Assembly (NCBI GenBank): GCA_030549495.1
Contig: JAUIRK010000649.1
Location: 186,001-250,000 of the forward strand
Source: Nectonema munidae
Taxonomy: Eukaryota; Nematomorpha; Nectonematoida; Nectonematidae
Reading direction: 5' to 3'
Length of the DNA: 64,000 nucleotides
Position numbers and translations under genes: made by a program. Below the pieces are notes generated by a model. That model saw only the letters and a program-made list of their open reading frames with translations, was not told the DNA's origin and did no database searches. Positions 34,578-46,300 of the stretch are shown piece by piece. Within the stretch, counting starts at the first letter, position 1; each line of letters begins with the position of its first letter.

Positions 34578-36315
34578 AAATCTATATTGATAATGCATAT
34601 AAACTCTACGACTTATGTTTTTGGAAACTAATCATCTATATTTTAAATAATTTTTTTTCATTGTGTCCTAGAGAATTTAGGTAGGCTCTGGGTCATATTC
34701 CGTCTTTCCACCTTTACTTTTCGTAAATAATAAACAAAAAAATTTTAAAATTTTTTGCACGTTAAGAACTATAAATGGGCAATTTAACTCATTAACAAAC
34801 TATTTTAAGGAAAATAATAAATAAATCTGCAATAAGAGACTCGTCTTTGATTGTTATCCCCTCTGTTAATCCTTTGAATGTTAATTTTACTCGATTGAGA
34901 CATGCTAATAGTGTATACTCCAGTGATCAGAATATCAATCTAACATATATGTTATTTGCTTTAATACATCATTATGTTTAAAGATAATTTTCCTTAATAT
35001 TTTAGTATGATAAAAGCAGGGCCCACATTCCCACCATGTGATTTCAAGGAAGAATAATTTTTAATTTTCTGAATTGTCTTGTGATTAGATTTTCAATATT
35101 ACTTTTCTTGTTTTAAGGTTAAGTTTTAGAATGAATATTTAAAATATTTTTTCATTACTTTCCACTTCATTTATATAATAATGCAAATTTGAGTTATATT
35201 CTATCAGATGCAGCAATGTGGAGAGTAATTTGGACTATAAGAAAGTATTCTTTATAATTTAAAGCTAAGAGGCTTAGCCGTATTGATTACTGTAAATGAA
35301 AGAGTTAAATTAATGCAATAGAATATCCAGGTTAGGAAAAATGCCTTTATTATATTTGCTAAATATAATTTAAACAATCAAATCTTTTCTTCCATAAATC
35401 AAATATATAGCATCTTTATCCTTAGAAATTCGTTTTATTTAATGTCTTGCTTTTTTATATCAAGATTGCTTTCAATAATCCTTAGTTGACAATGTTTTCA
35501 CACTTTCATTAAAATTTTTGTTAATAAAACTTAGTACAAATAATTTCATTTATGTAATTTTTGCAATAGAATAGCTAATTTATATAAATTTAAGGTTTGT
35601 AACAAATTTTCTTCCAAAAATATACCTTCAATTTCGTTTTAAAATGGCCAACTTTAAATTCACGACTTCATACCTCTAAATTCATAGACCCAACTCCTAA
35701 ATAAATTTTCAAACAATTTACTTTACTAACGGAATATATGTGTAGGTAGAGAAGATTATGTAAGATAATTCTTTGTTTTTTTGTGTTACTAATCAAGCTT
35801 GGTAACATTTCGTTGCTAAAAATTTTAAATTTTAATTTTAAGCAACAATACATCTCAGTACAGAGTAATCAATCCACCTAACCAATTCATTTGATGTCAA
35901 CCAGGCTTGTTGACAATTAGTGAGATGAGAGGCTGAGAAAAGGTATTTAGCTCCTAATCAATAAATATTTATCAGATAGCAGGGTTGTCGGATAAATGAG
36001 GTCTGGTTGTATTGCAAATTAGTCTTCTTATACAACCCTTTCCATATGGTCTATAGAAGAGAAAAACATTTTTAACCTTCGAAGACCAAATACAGAATCG
36101 GCTCAACCAAAAATTCTTTTCCCTAAAGGTTTACAAAAGAGATCATTTTAATCATGGTATAAAACCTCCACTGGGTTAGTGTATAGCGATAGAAACGGCA
36201 ACTGTGACCATTGGTCTCAATTAATGGTAATAGCAATAAGGCGGGACAAAGACTTGATTACATCCGATGGGTTGTGATCTATCATATATGAATGATTTTG
36301 TTCCCTTGTTGAACG
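34578..36315. other. AT-rich noncoding stretch
   Basis: No gene or complete repeat recognised. Confidence 0.4.
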
Positions 36316-36319
36316 TGAA

Positions 36320-37357
36320 GAGTGGTTCACAAACTTCCTAAAAATTTTGGCGTGGCGGTCTCTTTAAAATTTTTTAATAGCTCCGGATCTCATTTAAAAA
36401 AATAAATCAATATATAACCTACTGTACTAAAAAAATTGACACAATTGTTTATTCAAAAATTGTCTGAATAATCCAAGCAATGTCAATGACAATGGTATGT
36501 ATGCATCTGCTTTGTCTAAACCAGTTGTCTAAAAAGTTTGGCTTTGTTTTGGCCAATGCAACTCTCATATCATTACTCACTTCCGATCTGTTTCTTGATT
36601 TGGTTTCAATCGCAAGTTGCATGGAAAACGCTTCCTGACACTCATATATAGTGGCAAATCGAAGTATAGCTTTCAGAACAATCTTTGCAACATCAGCATA
36701 TAGCTCTCCCATTTCAATCGAAAAATCGCTATGAGATATTTCACAAAAACATCTTTTGCACCTCCTCAATCATTAATCGAATCAATAAACTGTTCTTAAA
36801 TTAAAATGTCTTCTGGGGCCAGATTTCTAATCGAGATTATAAACGGGTTTTTGATAAATGGATAGTATTTTTCCGAGCAAAATTTTTTTGTCTTAGAATG
36901 TCAGAATTTCACCTCCATTTCAACAGCTGTTTATGACAATGGAGTACAGTAATCTGTTCCTTGCAACAAACGTTTAAGGGAATTCAAGTTTCAAATATGT
37001 TCACTAAAATCGATAGGAACAAACGAAAACACATCTGAAGATTTCACATCCATGTCTTTCCTTTGCGGAAAGTGTTAAATTTACATAGCATCCCTTTGAA
37101 AGTTTTCCTTTGGAAAGCTACCTCATGTTTGGGTTCAGCAAGAGTTTTCCAAATTCTAAATAATTTTTTTTACGTAACTCTGAAAACAATCAAGAGTTGG
37201 AAAAATATTTGCTCTTTTAAAATCCGACTAATTGCCAAAAATGACAAACGACCCAATATGGGGGCAATATGTTGCGCAAAACGATCCACTAAGCGTCTCT
37301 TCTCGGTCCCTGTGAAACTTCTTCGTGGTACCGCAGACTACAGTTTGAAAACCACTG
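36320..37357 (-). mobile_element. hAT element with C-terminal transposase domain
   Basis: The left end GAGTGGTTCACAAACTTCC pairs with the inverse of CAGTGGTTTTCAAACTG at the right. The flanks AACGTGAA and AGCTAGAA agree at five of eight positions and may be an eroded target duplication. The minus-strand frame inside (36769-36449) is a hAT C-terminus of the ZBED/SCAND3-like group. At 1038 bp the element is internally deleted. Confidence 0.72.
36449..36769 (-). pseudogene. hAT (ZBED/SCAND3-like) transposase C-terminus
   Basis: The 106-codon piece contains RFATIYECQEAFS and AIETKSRNRSEVSNDMRVAL, which correspond to the FATTYLCE-x-x-FS and K-x-R-NRL-x-V-x-x-x-LR-x-AL signature of this hAT group. 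The catalytic DDE part is absent. It could equally be read as the C-terminal end of a host gene derived from a hAT, but the inverted ends around it favour a transposon. Confidence 0.72.
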
Positions 37358-37389
37358 AGCTAGAAGGTTGATGCAATCAGAATTACAAA

Positions 37390-37585
37390 CAAAGGTTGTT
37401 GTTACACTATCTCCTTATCAGTGTAATCAATCAGTTCATTGCAGGGAAAAAATTAAATTCCTATAATGAGCTGAGGGAGTGTTACTACTACGAGTAAATA
37501 CTGTCAAGGAAAAGTATAGAATTTTGTTACACTTTCGTACCAGCAAGGATGAGTACGGGTATTTTCAGCCAACCTACATAAAAGT
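37390..37585 (+). repeat. Dispersed repeat F, copy 1
   Basis: Shares ATCAGTGTAATCAATC, AAAAGTATAGAATTTTGTTA and GTATTTTCAGCCAACCTACA with 39005-39190. Identity looks moderate (about 75 percent). Its nature is unknown. Confidence 0.55.
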
Positions 37586-38139
37586 CACCTCTAGGTGCTG
37601 TTGACTTTGTATGTACGCGTCTCCTTATGGCTTAACAATTTATTCATATATGTATGATTATATATATATATAAGTTAAATCCAAGTTTCGACCAGGCAGT
37701 TTCCCCACTTAATAATTAGGTTAATCTTGCGTGGATTGGAGCACAAATGAATTGGCTGAGCATTTTGTGCTAATGTTGCGTCCAAGGTCTTGAATCATTT
37801 TGCAAAGAATATCTACCATTAGAGAGAATAATACTTCTAACTCTTTGAAAGAAACCGTCAAAAATTAATTTTAAAACCGCCAAAAAGTCATAAAGAAAAG
37901 TACAATACTTCAAAACTATAATCACTAATAGATTTCATCAGTCTTAACCTCAGATACAATCAATTTACATTTTACAATAAGTTAATTTTTTATAAAAAGA
38001 ATTTTAAATTAAAATTTTACTTTTTCTAGATATTTTAAACTTTTTAAATCGATATATATTTTAAATTATTTGTTTTTTTAAACAAACTACGAATTTCAAA
38101 CTTATTTTTACTTTTTTTGCTATGTTATATATTTTAATG

Positions 38140-38400
38140 ATGGGCGTGAATAAGGTTCGTTAGATTCTGTCTTTCCATAATTTAAAGTCTTGGGTTCGAT
38201 CCCGCTTCAAGCCTACTTTCCTCATAATTCGATACAAGCGGCCTTCTCGATAAAAAGACCCCACGGTAACTTTCCTATTACATGTAGTATGTAAATGTTC
38301 GCTGGTGAACAAATGGTTTGGACACTGGATTCGTTCCAGATTGCCTCTGATTCGAACCTGTCTATGGTTAAACGACGAGTCCAGTTGTAAAAGTTTTTAT
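38140..38400 (+). repeat. Candidate tRNA-derived SINE with two B-box-like sites
   Basis: GGGTTCGATCCC at about 38191-38202 and GATTCGAACC at 38349-38358 both match the Pol III B-box. A partial tRNA-like front (GGGCGTGAATAAGGTTCG) precedes the first. No full cloverleaf closes, so these are not functional tRNAs. A dimeric tRNA-derived SINE is the simplest reading. Confidence 0.4.
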
Positions 38401-38708
38401 TTCCTTAAATGCAATACGAATATAAAATTTGATATAATTGTTTTTACTTCTTGTTTATTATTTGATTAGTTTGTTTCTGATCTGAATCCTAATAGCACTT
38501 CGTAATAAACCCCTTTTATGAAATGCTGGCATTCTTGTTCCAAATGAGTCATTTAAGTTATGGCAAACCAAAAGTTCCAGAAGATTTAAGGTGCAACAAA
38601 AAAGTTTTTACATAAATATCTTCTGTATTTAAAAGCTACAGTTTTTAAAAATATTAAGGTTAAAGGATTCATTTTTAATATACGGGTAATGATGAAATTT
38701 TATTTTAA

Positions 38709-38822
38709 GCCTTTCAAGACCAGTGCGCCGGCAAATGAAAATCCTTTGCTTTAAGTATATGTGTAAAATTCCATTTTTAAAAAAATGGCCGATTTGACTT
38801 AAAAATTCTGGTCCTCAAAGGG
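38709..38822. mobile_element. TTAA-flanked MITE, related family
   Basis: Flanked by TTAA at 38705-38708 and 38823-38826. The ends GCCTTTCAAGACCAG and CTGGTCCTCAAAGGG are good inverted repeats. The interior lacks the CAGACGA blocks of the 3878 family, but the termini are similar, so it is a sister subfamily. Confidence 0.72.
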
Positions 38823-39004
38823 TTAAGTAGTTTTGAGTTTGAATTTTTTTTATTAATGTTTAGGAATAATGTGAATGTTAGTTATAAACTGCATTGAAAA
38901 AATCATTTTTTGTATGCATCAAATTTAACACGTTGTGATCTTGTTGATACACTTATAACTTAACAAAAAGAAACGTACATTTATAATAGAATGACAGAAG
39001 TTTG

Positions 39005-39190
39005 TTGTTGTTGTTGTCGTTATTAGTGTAATCTATCGGTTCAAAAAAACCAAATTTTTACTTGAACTGAGAAATTATATCCATCGCTGCAAAAATACTC
39101 ACATGGAAAAATATAAACTTTTTGTTGCACTTTCTCAGCAGTCGCGATGAGTGCGTGTATTTTCAGCCTATCTATCTACATAAAATCCAA
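39005..39190 (+). repeat. Dispersed repeat F, copy 2
   Basis: Second copy of 37390-37585, sharing GTATTTTCAGCC and CTACATAAAATCC. A GTT/GTTGTT microsatellite precedes it. Confidence 0.55.
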
Positions 39191-40149
39191 CATTAAGTTA
39201 TTAACTCTTATAATTTTTATATAAGTTAATATTTAAAATCCAACATTAACTCTATGTGTAGGCTTCTACATATGGCTTTTTTGTATATGCTTGTGCCATA
39301 AATGAATGGGTTTAAGTGTTGTATGGATGTGTGGGCAGGTGAAGAAGTGGTGTGTCTTCTGTGTGTGTTGATTGCAAGGTGGACAGCGCGGATTCGTATG
39401 TGTTTTTGTTTCAATTTTATGAAGATACTGGATCTTGTAATATGTTGGTAGCATACATATGCATTTATCTATATCTTCCAAAACCTTAAGAGGTTGGACA
39501 TTGGTGGAGACAACCTATTATCTTATTAGCTATAGCAGCGAATTTCATTATGAAATATTATTCTCTCATAAATTATAGTTTGCATATAAAAACTATTTTT
39601 TTCGTTATTTTATTGGATGTTTATATTAAATGGGCGACGACAACGTTATTGTCTTGATACTTTTTAAAAATAAATTTTGCTCTGTCTTTCATTTGCTATA
39701 ATAAAAAAGGAGAGACAAAGATGAGGTAAGATTAATCATGTTTTTAAAAGAGGAGTCCCCCAAATTTTTATGCTTTCTATGCTATAACGAAGTATTCTAG
39801 TGTTCGGCAATCAAGTTTGACTAAAATTATAATTACGCTATCTTCTGCATATCCTTTTAGACAAGTCAAAAAAGTCTTATAAATTTGACTATAATAATAA
39901 ATTTTATTTAAATATAAAAAAAATTAATTTTCCCCCTGCCCACGATATATTTATTAGTGAATTTAATTACATATTCATAAAATTTATGGGGTTGCGCAAA
40001 GATATCAATATCCAATAATTTTTCAGCGATAAATGAGAAATCGCGCAGAAATAAATAATATAATTTTTGATAGCACAATTTCCTGTATTCGATCATCATC
40101 TATGTGCGCACCACTTGAAATTGAGGACAGACCACAATGCTATAACAAA

Positions 40150-40232
40150 TGATGCTAAAAATGACCATTGAGGGCCAGTTAGCACAGGCTCACCCTTAAC
40201 ACCAACTGTTTTGCAGTTTGAATCTCACTAAG
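40150..40232 (+). repeat. Possible tRNA-like SINE head
   Basis: CAGTTAGCACAGG at about 40176 resembles an A box and GTTTGAATCTC at 40216 a B box, with tRNA-like spacing. Stems do not close cleanly. It is followed by GGAGTCGGAGTTGG words of the dispersed ACTCC-rich family. Confidence 0.3.
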
Positions 40233-40899
40233 AGATCTTTTAATTATTTGGAGTCGGAGTTGGTTCAAGTCTCTCCCTTACTTGGCGCTAAAAATTAAAT
40301 TTAAATGAACACTCTTTTCGTTGTTCCGCCACCCTTTCAGAATATCTCCATTTTGCGTCTTTAGGTGAAGTTTTTTAAACGGGACCCAACAAATGTTATA
40401 TTGTAAAGCTGTACTTTTAACGCACACATATGGGGGGGCGGAAATGAATAAACGAATAAGGCTTACCTAAAATCCAGTCGCTAAAATAAACAAGACAAGA
40501 AGAGCTAACGAGAATATATGGATAATAAGATAAAAGAAGTCACCCATAATAATGGCGCGTGTCTATGCGTTATAAGTTCACGCTCCTTTTAAAGGCGGCT
40601 CTATTCATTTCATTTTATTCTCTCTATGCGGATAAAACTTTTTGGAGATGAATGCCATTCTATGAATAATATATGTAAATAATCCTTTCTTATCTTCTTT
40701 GCCTTTCAGCTCTCAGATGAAAAAGATAAATAGTAGTCGTTTAGTGTGTAGCTGAGGAAACAAAAAGTGAGCATTCAGGAAAGGAGATGTATCGCGCAAA
40801 CTACTTAAGCTTTCTTTGGCGCGATTTCCTTGGAAGTGTAGGCAGGGGCTGAAAGCTAGAGTTGATGAAACATGTTTTTTTCGCATGGGAGGAGAAAAG

Positions 40900-41005
40900 T
40901 TTCTTTTCTTTCATGCATGCTTGTGATTCGCTGCATTTATTTCGGCTTCTGATTGGCTGCATTTATGGTAATGGAGCGTGGGGCGCGTTTATGAGACGTA
41001 ATAAA
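40900..41005 (+). promoter_or_regulatory. Candidate promoter and first coding exon of nup153
   Basis: A locally GC-rich patch with an inverted CCAAT box (ATTGG, 40952-40956) and GGGGCGCG (40980-40987). It precedes ATGAGACGTAATAAA (40991-41005), which is followed by gtgtaa, a weak donor. Splicing this in phase 0 to 42228 would give MRRNK then SVTSRIS. A short basic N-terminus fits Nup153, but other first exons are possible. Confidence 0.3.
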
Positions 41006-41654
41006 GTGTAATGGTGGTTTTAGGCGTTTCATATGCTTTTAAGCTTACTGAATACTAAGCATTGCGATGAGTTTATCATGAGACGAGAACAATGTCACGA
41101 ACACTTCTCCGAATCCTAAAGTCGCTCCTTTCCAACAGACCTAGTTTTTTGAATCATTTTAATTGGCCTATTTAACAAAATAAGTATAATATGTTTTAAT
41201 TGGAGCAATTCTAAATCGAATTGTGACATTCGAGAAAAAGGGATTTTCTTTTATTTCGTACTTTCTATAATTGTTTACTGTTTGTTTTATTTAACAAATT
41301 TAGTATAAAAAATAGCAAAAAAAATCTCACAAAAAATGATATATAAAATATGAACATTTTAAAAATTCATCATTTTTTATGGATATCAGAATTATATCAT
41401 ACTTTTTTTAAATGAAAAACAATATACGCCTTCTTCGTTTTATATCTCTTCTCTGAATCCATGAAAGTTTTGCTTTTCTGTTTTTTTATTTTTAAAAAGT
41501 TCAAAAATAAAAAAGATTAGTGGTTTTCAGCGAACATTTTCTAATAAATATTAAGTCAAACTTTAATTTTTAATAGCTCTTATTCTAAAACATGTAAACT
41601 GCCTTATTTTATAAAGTTTGTGTAAAAGAAGTCCAAGTTACAAAAGTCAATTTT

Positions 41655-41950
41655 TTATGAATAGGTCAACTTTTTTAAGTAATAGTCCATTTTTGTAAAA
41701 GTCTAGCAACTTAACAAACGAAGAGTAAGTATTTAACAATCCGCGGATAATAATGGTAAGATGATGGAAAAAAATTTGCGGATATCCGATACATCTTTGG
41801 AGAATACTTAAAAATATTTCATGGTCTCTTACAATAATAATTTGGGAAGAGTGATTCCAGAATTTTTAGGTCAATTTTCCTACATGTAAGGTCAACTTTT
41901 TGAGATCTTCAGGTCAATTTTTGAAGGATTTATAGGTCAACTTTTGTTCC
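41655..41950 (+). promoter_or_regulatory. Repeated AGGTCAAYTTTT words in nup153 intron 1
   Basis: AGGTCAA(C/T)TTTT occurs at 41663, 41868, 41889, 41911 and 41934. The last four are spaced 21-23 bp. AGGTCA is the nuclear-receptor half-site, but the words may simply be a short tandem duplication. Function is unproven. Confidence 0.35.
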
Positions 41951-42227
41951 TCCTAGACTTATCACTCAAGTAACGAGGTTTAAACTCAATAAATAGTTCC
42001 ATTACTTCCCAAGATCAAAATCCTACCAAACTTCGATATTCATTTTTAATTTAGTTTTTTCGTACGTAATTTCAAGTGTTATTCTTTTTTTAATAAAAGC
42101 TATCGCACCGTACCGAAATTTCAAACGTAGCGTACCGTATGTCACTACTGCCAGTATGACCCATTTTACCCGAAAGAGTTATTAAAAGGTTAATGAAGCT
42201 CTTATAACTTATTTCTTTCTTTTTAAG

Positions 42228-43374
42228 TCTGTGACTTCGCGCATTTCGAGTATCATTTCATCATTTATCCCTTCCTGGATTTCAAAAGCGGATCCTGAAG
42301 AAGACTTCATCACTGATCCAAACTTGACTCGTGACGTTGAATACGATGATGACATCGATGCAGAGCTCAATGATGTCAGTTGTGAGATACAGGGCAAGTT
42401 GGCGCAACACTCCTTCAGTCGTACTAATAGACTGCCAGATGATTCTAGCCACACTGACGATGAGGAAGGATTCGCCATAAAGAACCGAACTTTTGGTGAT
42501 CTTAAGTGGCACACTATTCCACGCAAACCAATCTCTAATTATCTATATACTCTTAATGGAGATGATGGAAAAAGAAGTCTACATTTCAGGGAAAACGCAA
42601 TACCATATGTGCATAGTAAAGCGTATATTTCCGGTTCTAAGTCATCTTTGGAAAACGATTCATCTTCTTCCCTTTACGAAGACGCTGTATCGTCTTGTCA
42701 AGATAAGCCAGCAAATGTTGCTTTTCGTGACACCACACAAATAGCCCAAGAACAGACGACTTCAATGCTTAAACGGGGAGACATCAACCACTCTTTACCT
42801 AATCGCAGGGTGAAGCCGATGAAAAAAGTGTCATTTTCCAACTTGGAGAATGGAATATTTAAAAAGTCTTCTGAAAGAGAAGGTGAACAATATAATGCTT
42901 CTCACTCGTTGAAGCATTTGGACTTGACAGCCAGGCAGACAAATACCACCTCTCAATCTGAAACATGGAAATACGATGCTGACACTCTCCAGTCCGCTGA
43001 TCGTAGCTCTTTCCTTCACGAAAAAACTGATTCGGCATTATTTCCCGAGAGTGAGAATGCTTTCATTTTTTCCCCCTTTTTAAAAAGTGACACTACACTC
43101 AAGACGTCTTGCAGCAGCCCATTGAATTCTTCCTGGTTTCCAAAAAGTGGGAATATGGTAAGAGAAAAATTGCACAACAATGTTCATGATGATTTTACTC
43201 ATTCCGCCCACGATAATTCACTTCTTACTTCCTCATTTTCTTTTCCTCCAAAAGCAGCGAATCAATTTCCTTCCTCTTCCCCCGATCAGCGTAGGGAAAT
43301 GCCTTCCCTTCTCTTTTCAAAGAACAGCACTCCATCCACATTTTCCAGAAATCTCAAATCCAATAAAGCAACAG
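42228..43374 (+). CDS. NUP153: nup153 exon 2
   Basis: The acceptor is cttataacttatttcttt...ttaag, with a strong pyrimidine tract. The exon carries 382 codons plus one base and ends AACAG before gtaaca. It contains the amphipathic helix, an acidic patch (VEYDDDIDAEL) and a long low-complexity Ser-rich region with scattered Phe-Ser pairs. The open frame runs past the donor to 43535, but that extension is intronic Phe/Leu-rich noise. Confidence 0.9.
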
Positions 43375-46300
43375 GTAACACTTATTCAATCTTACTTTCT
43401 TATTTGTTCTCATTTGTCAATGCCATTAATTATATTGAACATTTTTCTGAAACATTTTTCAAATATGCTTTGACTTCTTGCTTTCCAAGTTTGTACCAGC
43501 AATGTATAGCTTTGAAAGCTTGGGAGAGAAGTTGAAATTGCTTCTACACCATACTTTTTAAAGTATGCCTCATTCCTTACGCTTAGCTATTTCCATGACC
43601 GGTAAATGCATCGATAACCTTTTTTATATAAAAAATAAGTTTTAATATATTGTAAAAATAATTTGTTGATGGATTAACTGTCCGATGAATTTATACCAAG
43701 TGAAGTTAAATCGTACATCATTCAAGACATTTCCTCTGCCTTGAGTTTGGTTGTGCCCTACTTTTAGCCGATTGAAAACTACCCCCATTGAATGAAAGTT
43801 CAAGAAGTATCTTATTCGTCTTTCTTTTTTTATCATCATAAATTGTGTTTAGGTAAGTAAATTTATCTTTAACATAAAAGATCGCTTTCATATGTTTTGT
43901 GCTTTAAGGGAGATAACTTCAAAGGATTTCTATCAGTATAAAATACTCTGATTTCCGAGATAAAATGACGTCAGATAATACACATCAATTTCTTCGGCCC
44001 ATAATTTTGAATACTTTTTCCCATTTTGTTTCACTTTTTGAACTTAAATTAATTTGCTACACAGATAGATGTTTGTGACACTAAACATATTCAAAAATTT
44101 TAATTAAAGATTGTAGTTGCTATTTTAAAAGTAATAAAAAAAAAACTTCAGTTTCTCCGTAAAAATATCACGATCGTATGCATGTCAATTCTCTGGAGTA
44201 TCCTATTTTAAAAGCTGCATCCTGTCATACGATCAATCTTATGGATGGATGCAAAGTCGAGCTTTCCTAACAATTAATATACACATTCATCCTCTATCAA
44301 TGATCCAAAATTTAGGTGTAAATTGGACTTCTGGGCTAAATCTTATCTTCTCACTGTGTCTGAAAGGTTGTTAGTTATAATATATTTAAGTTACGCATGT
44401 TGTCTCCCTTGAGGCATTGCCAGTGCACGGATATAGCCCTTTTACTCTAGGTTGGTCTTCTCTTTTAAATGGAATTTGAAGTTCCTTGGTTTGAGGATGA
44501 CTATAAACATTTGGTCAACGCCAGCTTGAACTTTTATCCTCAACGCTTTATTTAAATGAATGCAGAGTCTCTCAAATTTCGTTTTGCTTTTCTATTTCAG
44601 AGGAATCCTTTTTGGATCGTAGTTCCAGCTTTCACAACAACAACTCTTCAAATATTTCATGGACGAGCAAAGCAAAGGTATGCTCTCTTTCTTCCTATTC
44701 CAGGTATAATGACGATCATACTGACGCTATGTCACTTTTTTCAGGATGATAGATACAATTTGGAAGAAGCTTCGAAGTTTCTACCCAGCAAAAGAGCTTC
44801 TCCATTTTATCCCGGCAAAATAAGATATGCTTCCTCTTTTTCGCGCGCTCTCGAATCCAACAATGCTGCTAACAAGGTAAAAATTATTCGTGTTTGTAAA
44901 CACTTGCATGCAACTTGATTCTCAGATTTACTTTTACTTTTTACACTCACTCAACCAGTGCTGAGATTAAGCTTAGCACTCTTTAGATCTCACCGCCATT
45001 TTTAAATGACGCAGAAATATACCTAATGTTAACGTGTTAATTTTAAACGAACTCAGACGATATCTTGATTTTACGGTATTTTTTATGTCGAATACTTAAT
45101 CTCGTCTGCTTTCTCTGGCGTGATATGGGGTAAAACGGTTTCTTATTCCAGAAAAAACCTAGCACTTAAGTCCATATTTATTTATATTAATCTTTATTTT
45201 ATACTTCTAGAAGTAATTAAACTAAAAACACTTTCTGGAGTAGCAAATTTAAAAGTAAAAATATTTGTGCTATTTTTCCCTATTCTTGAGATTTTGTTTC
45301 GGAGCCCTTCAGAAACAATGTGTCATCATCAGTGATGAACTAAATAAAAAGCGTCTGCTTTAAAGTTGCGTGAAAATTCATTCAAAAAGAAAACGAGACG
45401 ATTATTTTTCGGAAAACGGGGGATTAAAACTGTTTTTTATTGGCACGCTGCTTCCTTTCGACCGGAAATTATGTCATCTAGATTTTCTGTTCCCCTACTT
45501 CCACTTTAAATCGCTACTGCTCGTTGTGGCACGCGTGTAATGATTCAATATTTTAGATTTAATGATTTAATTTTTAAGAAAGCTAAATGTGACTCAATGC
45601 AGCCAATAAGCACGTTTAAAATGGAAGCCAAGGATTCTCCGATTGCTTTGAGCAAGACGAGCCAGAATTTGTTGCGCATTTTGGAGAAGATCGGCTCCAA
45701 TTCAATCATGGATGTACGCGTTTACTTCCATTTTACTTTTATTCTCTTTTTCAAGACTTCACAACTTAGTCTCAACCGAGTAGTTTTCTTTCGTATAGAA
45801 ATATAGTGCAGGTTCCTTTTAATTCTTCAAAATCTACCAATAATTTTCTTCTGATCGATGGAAAGCCTCCTTAAATTTAAGCAATTTTGCTTGATTTGAG
45901 CATTAAAATTCTTTTTTATTATAAAATACCTTTTTTTATTATGATATATTTTTACCTTTTTGAATACCTTTTTTTGTTATAACATATTATAGGTAAGAAC
46001 CAAATTTTTAAACGACTACTCATCTGCTTTCTTTTTATTGGAATATTATATATGCCTACGATTTTCAATTCTTGTTCCTCAAATGGGGTAAAATGATCAA
46101 AGTGTCGTCTGCTAATGATAGTCCCTTTAAAAATTCTAAAAATTCTCACCTGCTAACCCTTGCCCTGATGAGAGTTTTCAATCGGCTTCGGCTAATGATA
46201 ATCCCTTTACAAATTCATGAAATAGTCAACTATCTTGATACTAACCATTTAAATTATTTTCAGCCAATTAACCTTGTTAAAAAAAATTCTCCATAAATTG

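Noticed and set aside
42231-42233. GTG as the start codon of the nup153 frame
   Set aside because: A strong splice acceptor ends at 42227 and the Nup153 homology begins right after it, so the frame is entered by splicing.
43375-43535. Extension of nup153 exon 2 to the stop at 43535
   Set aside because: The extra residues are hydrophobic noise. A GTAACA donor at 43375 joins in phase to the next homologous exon.
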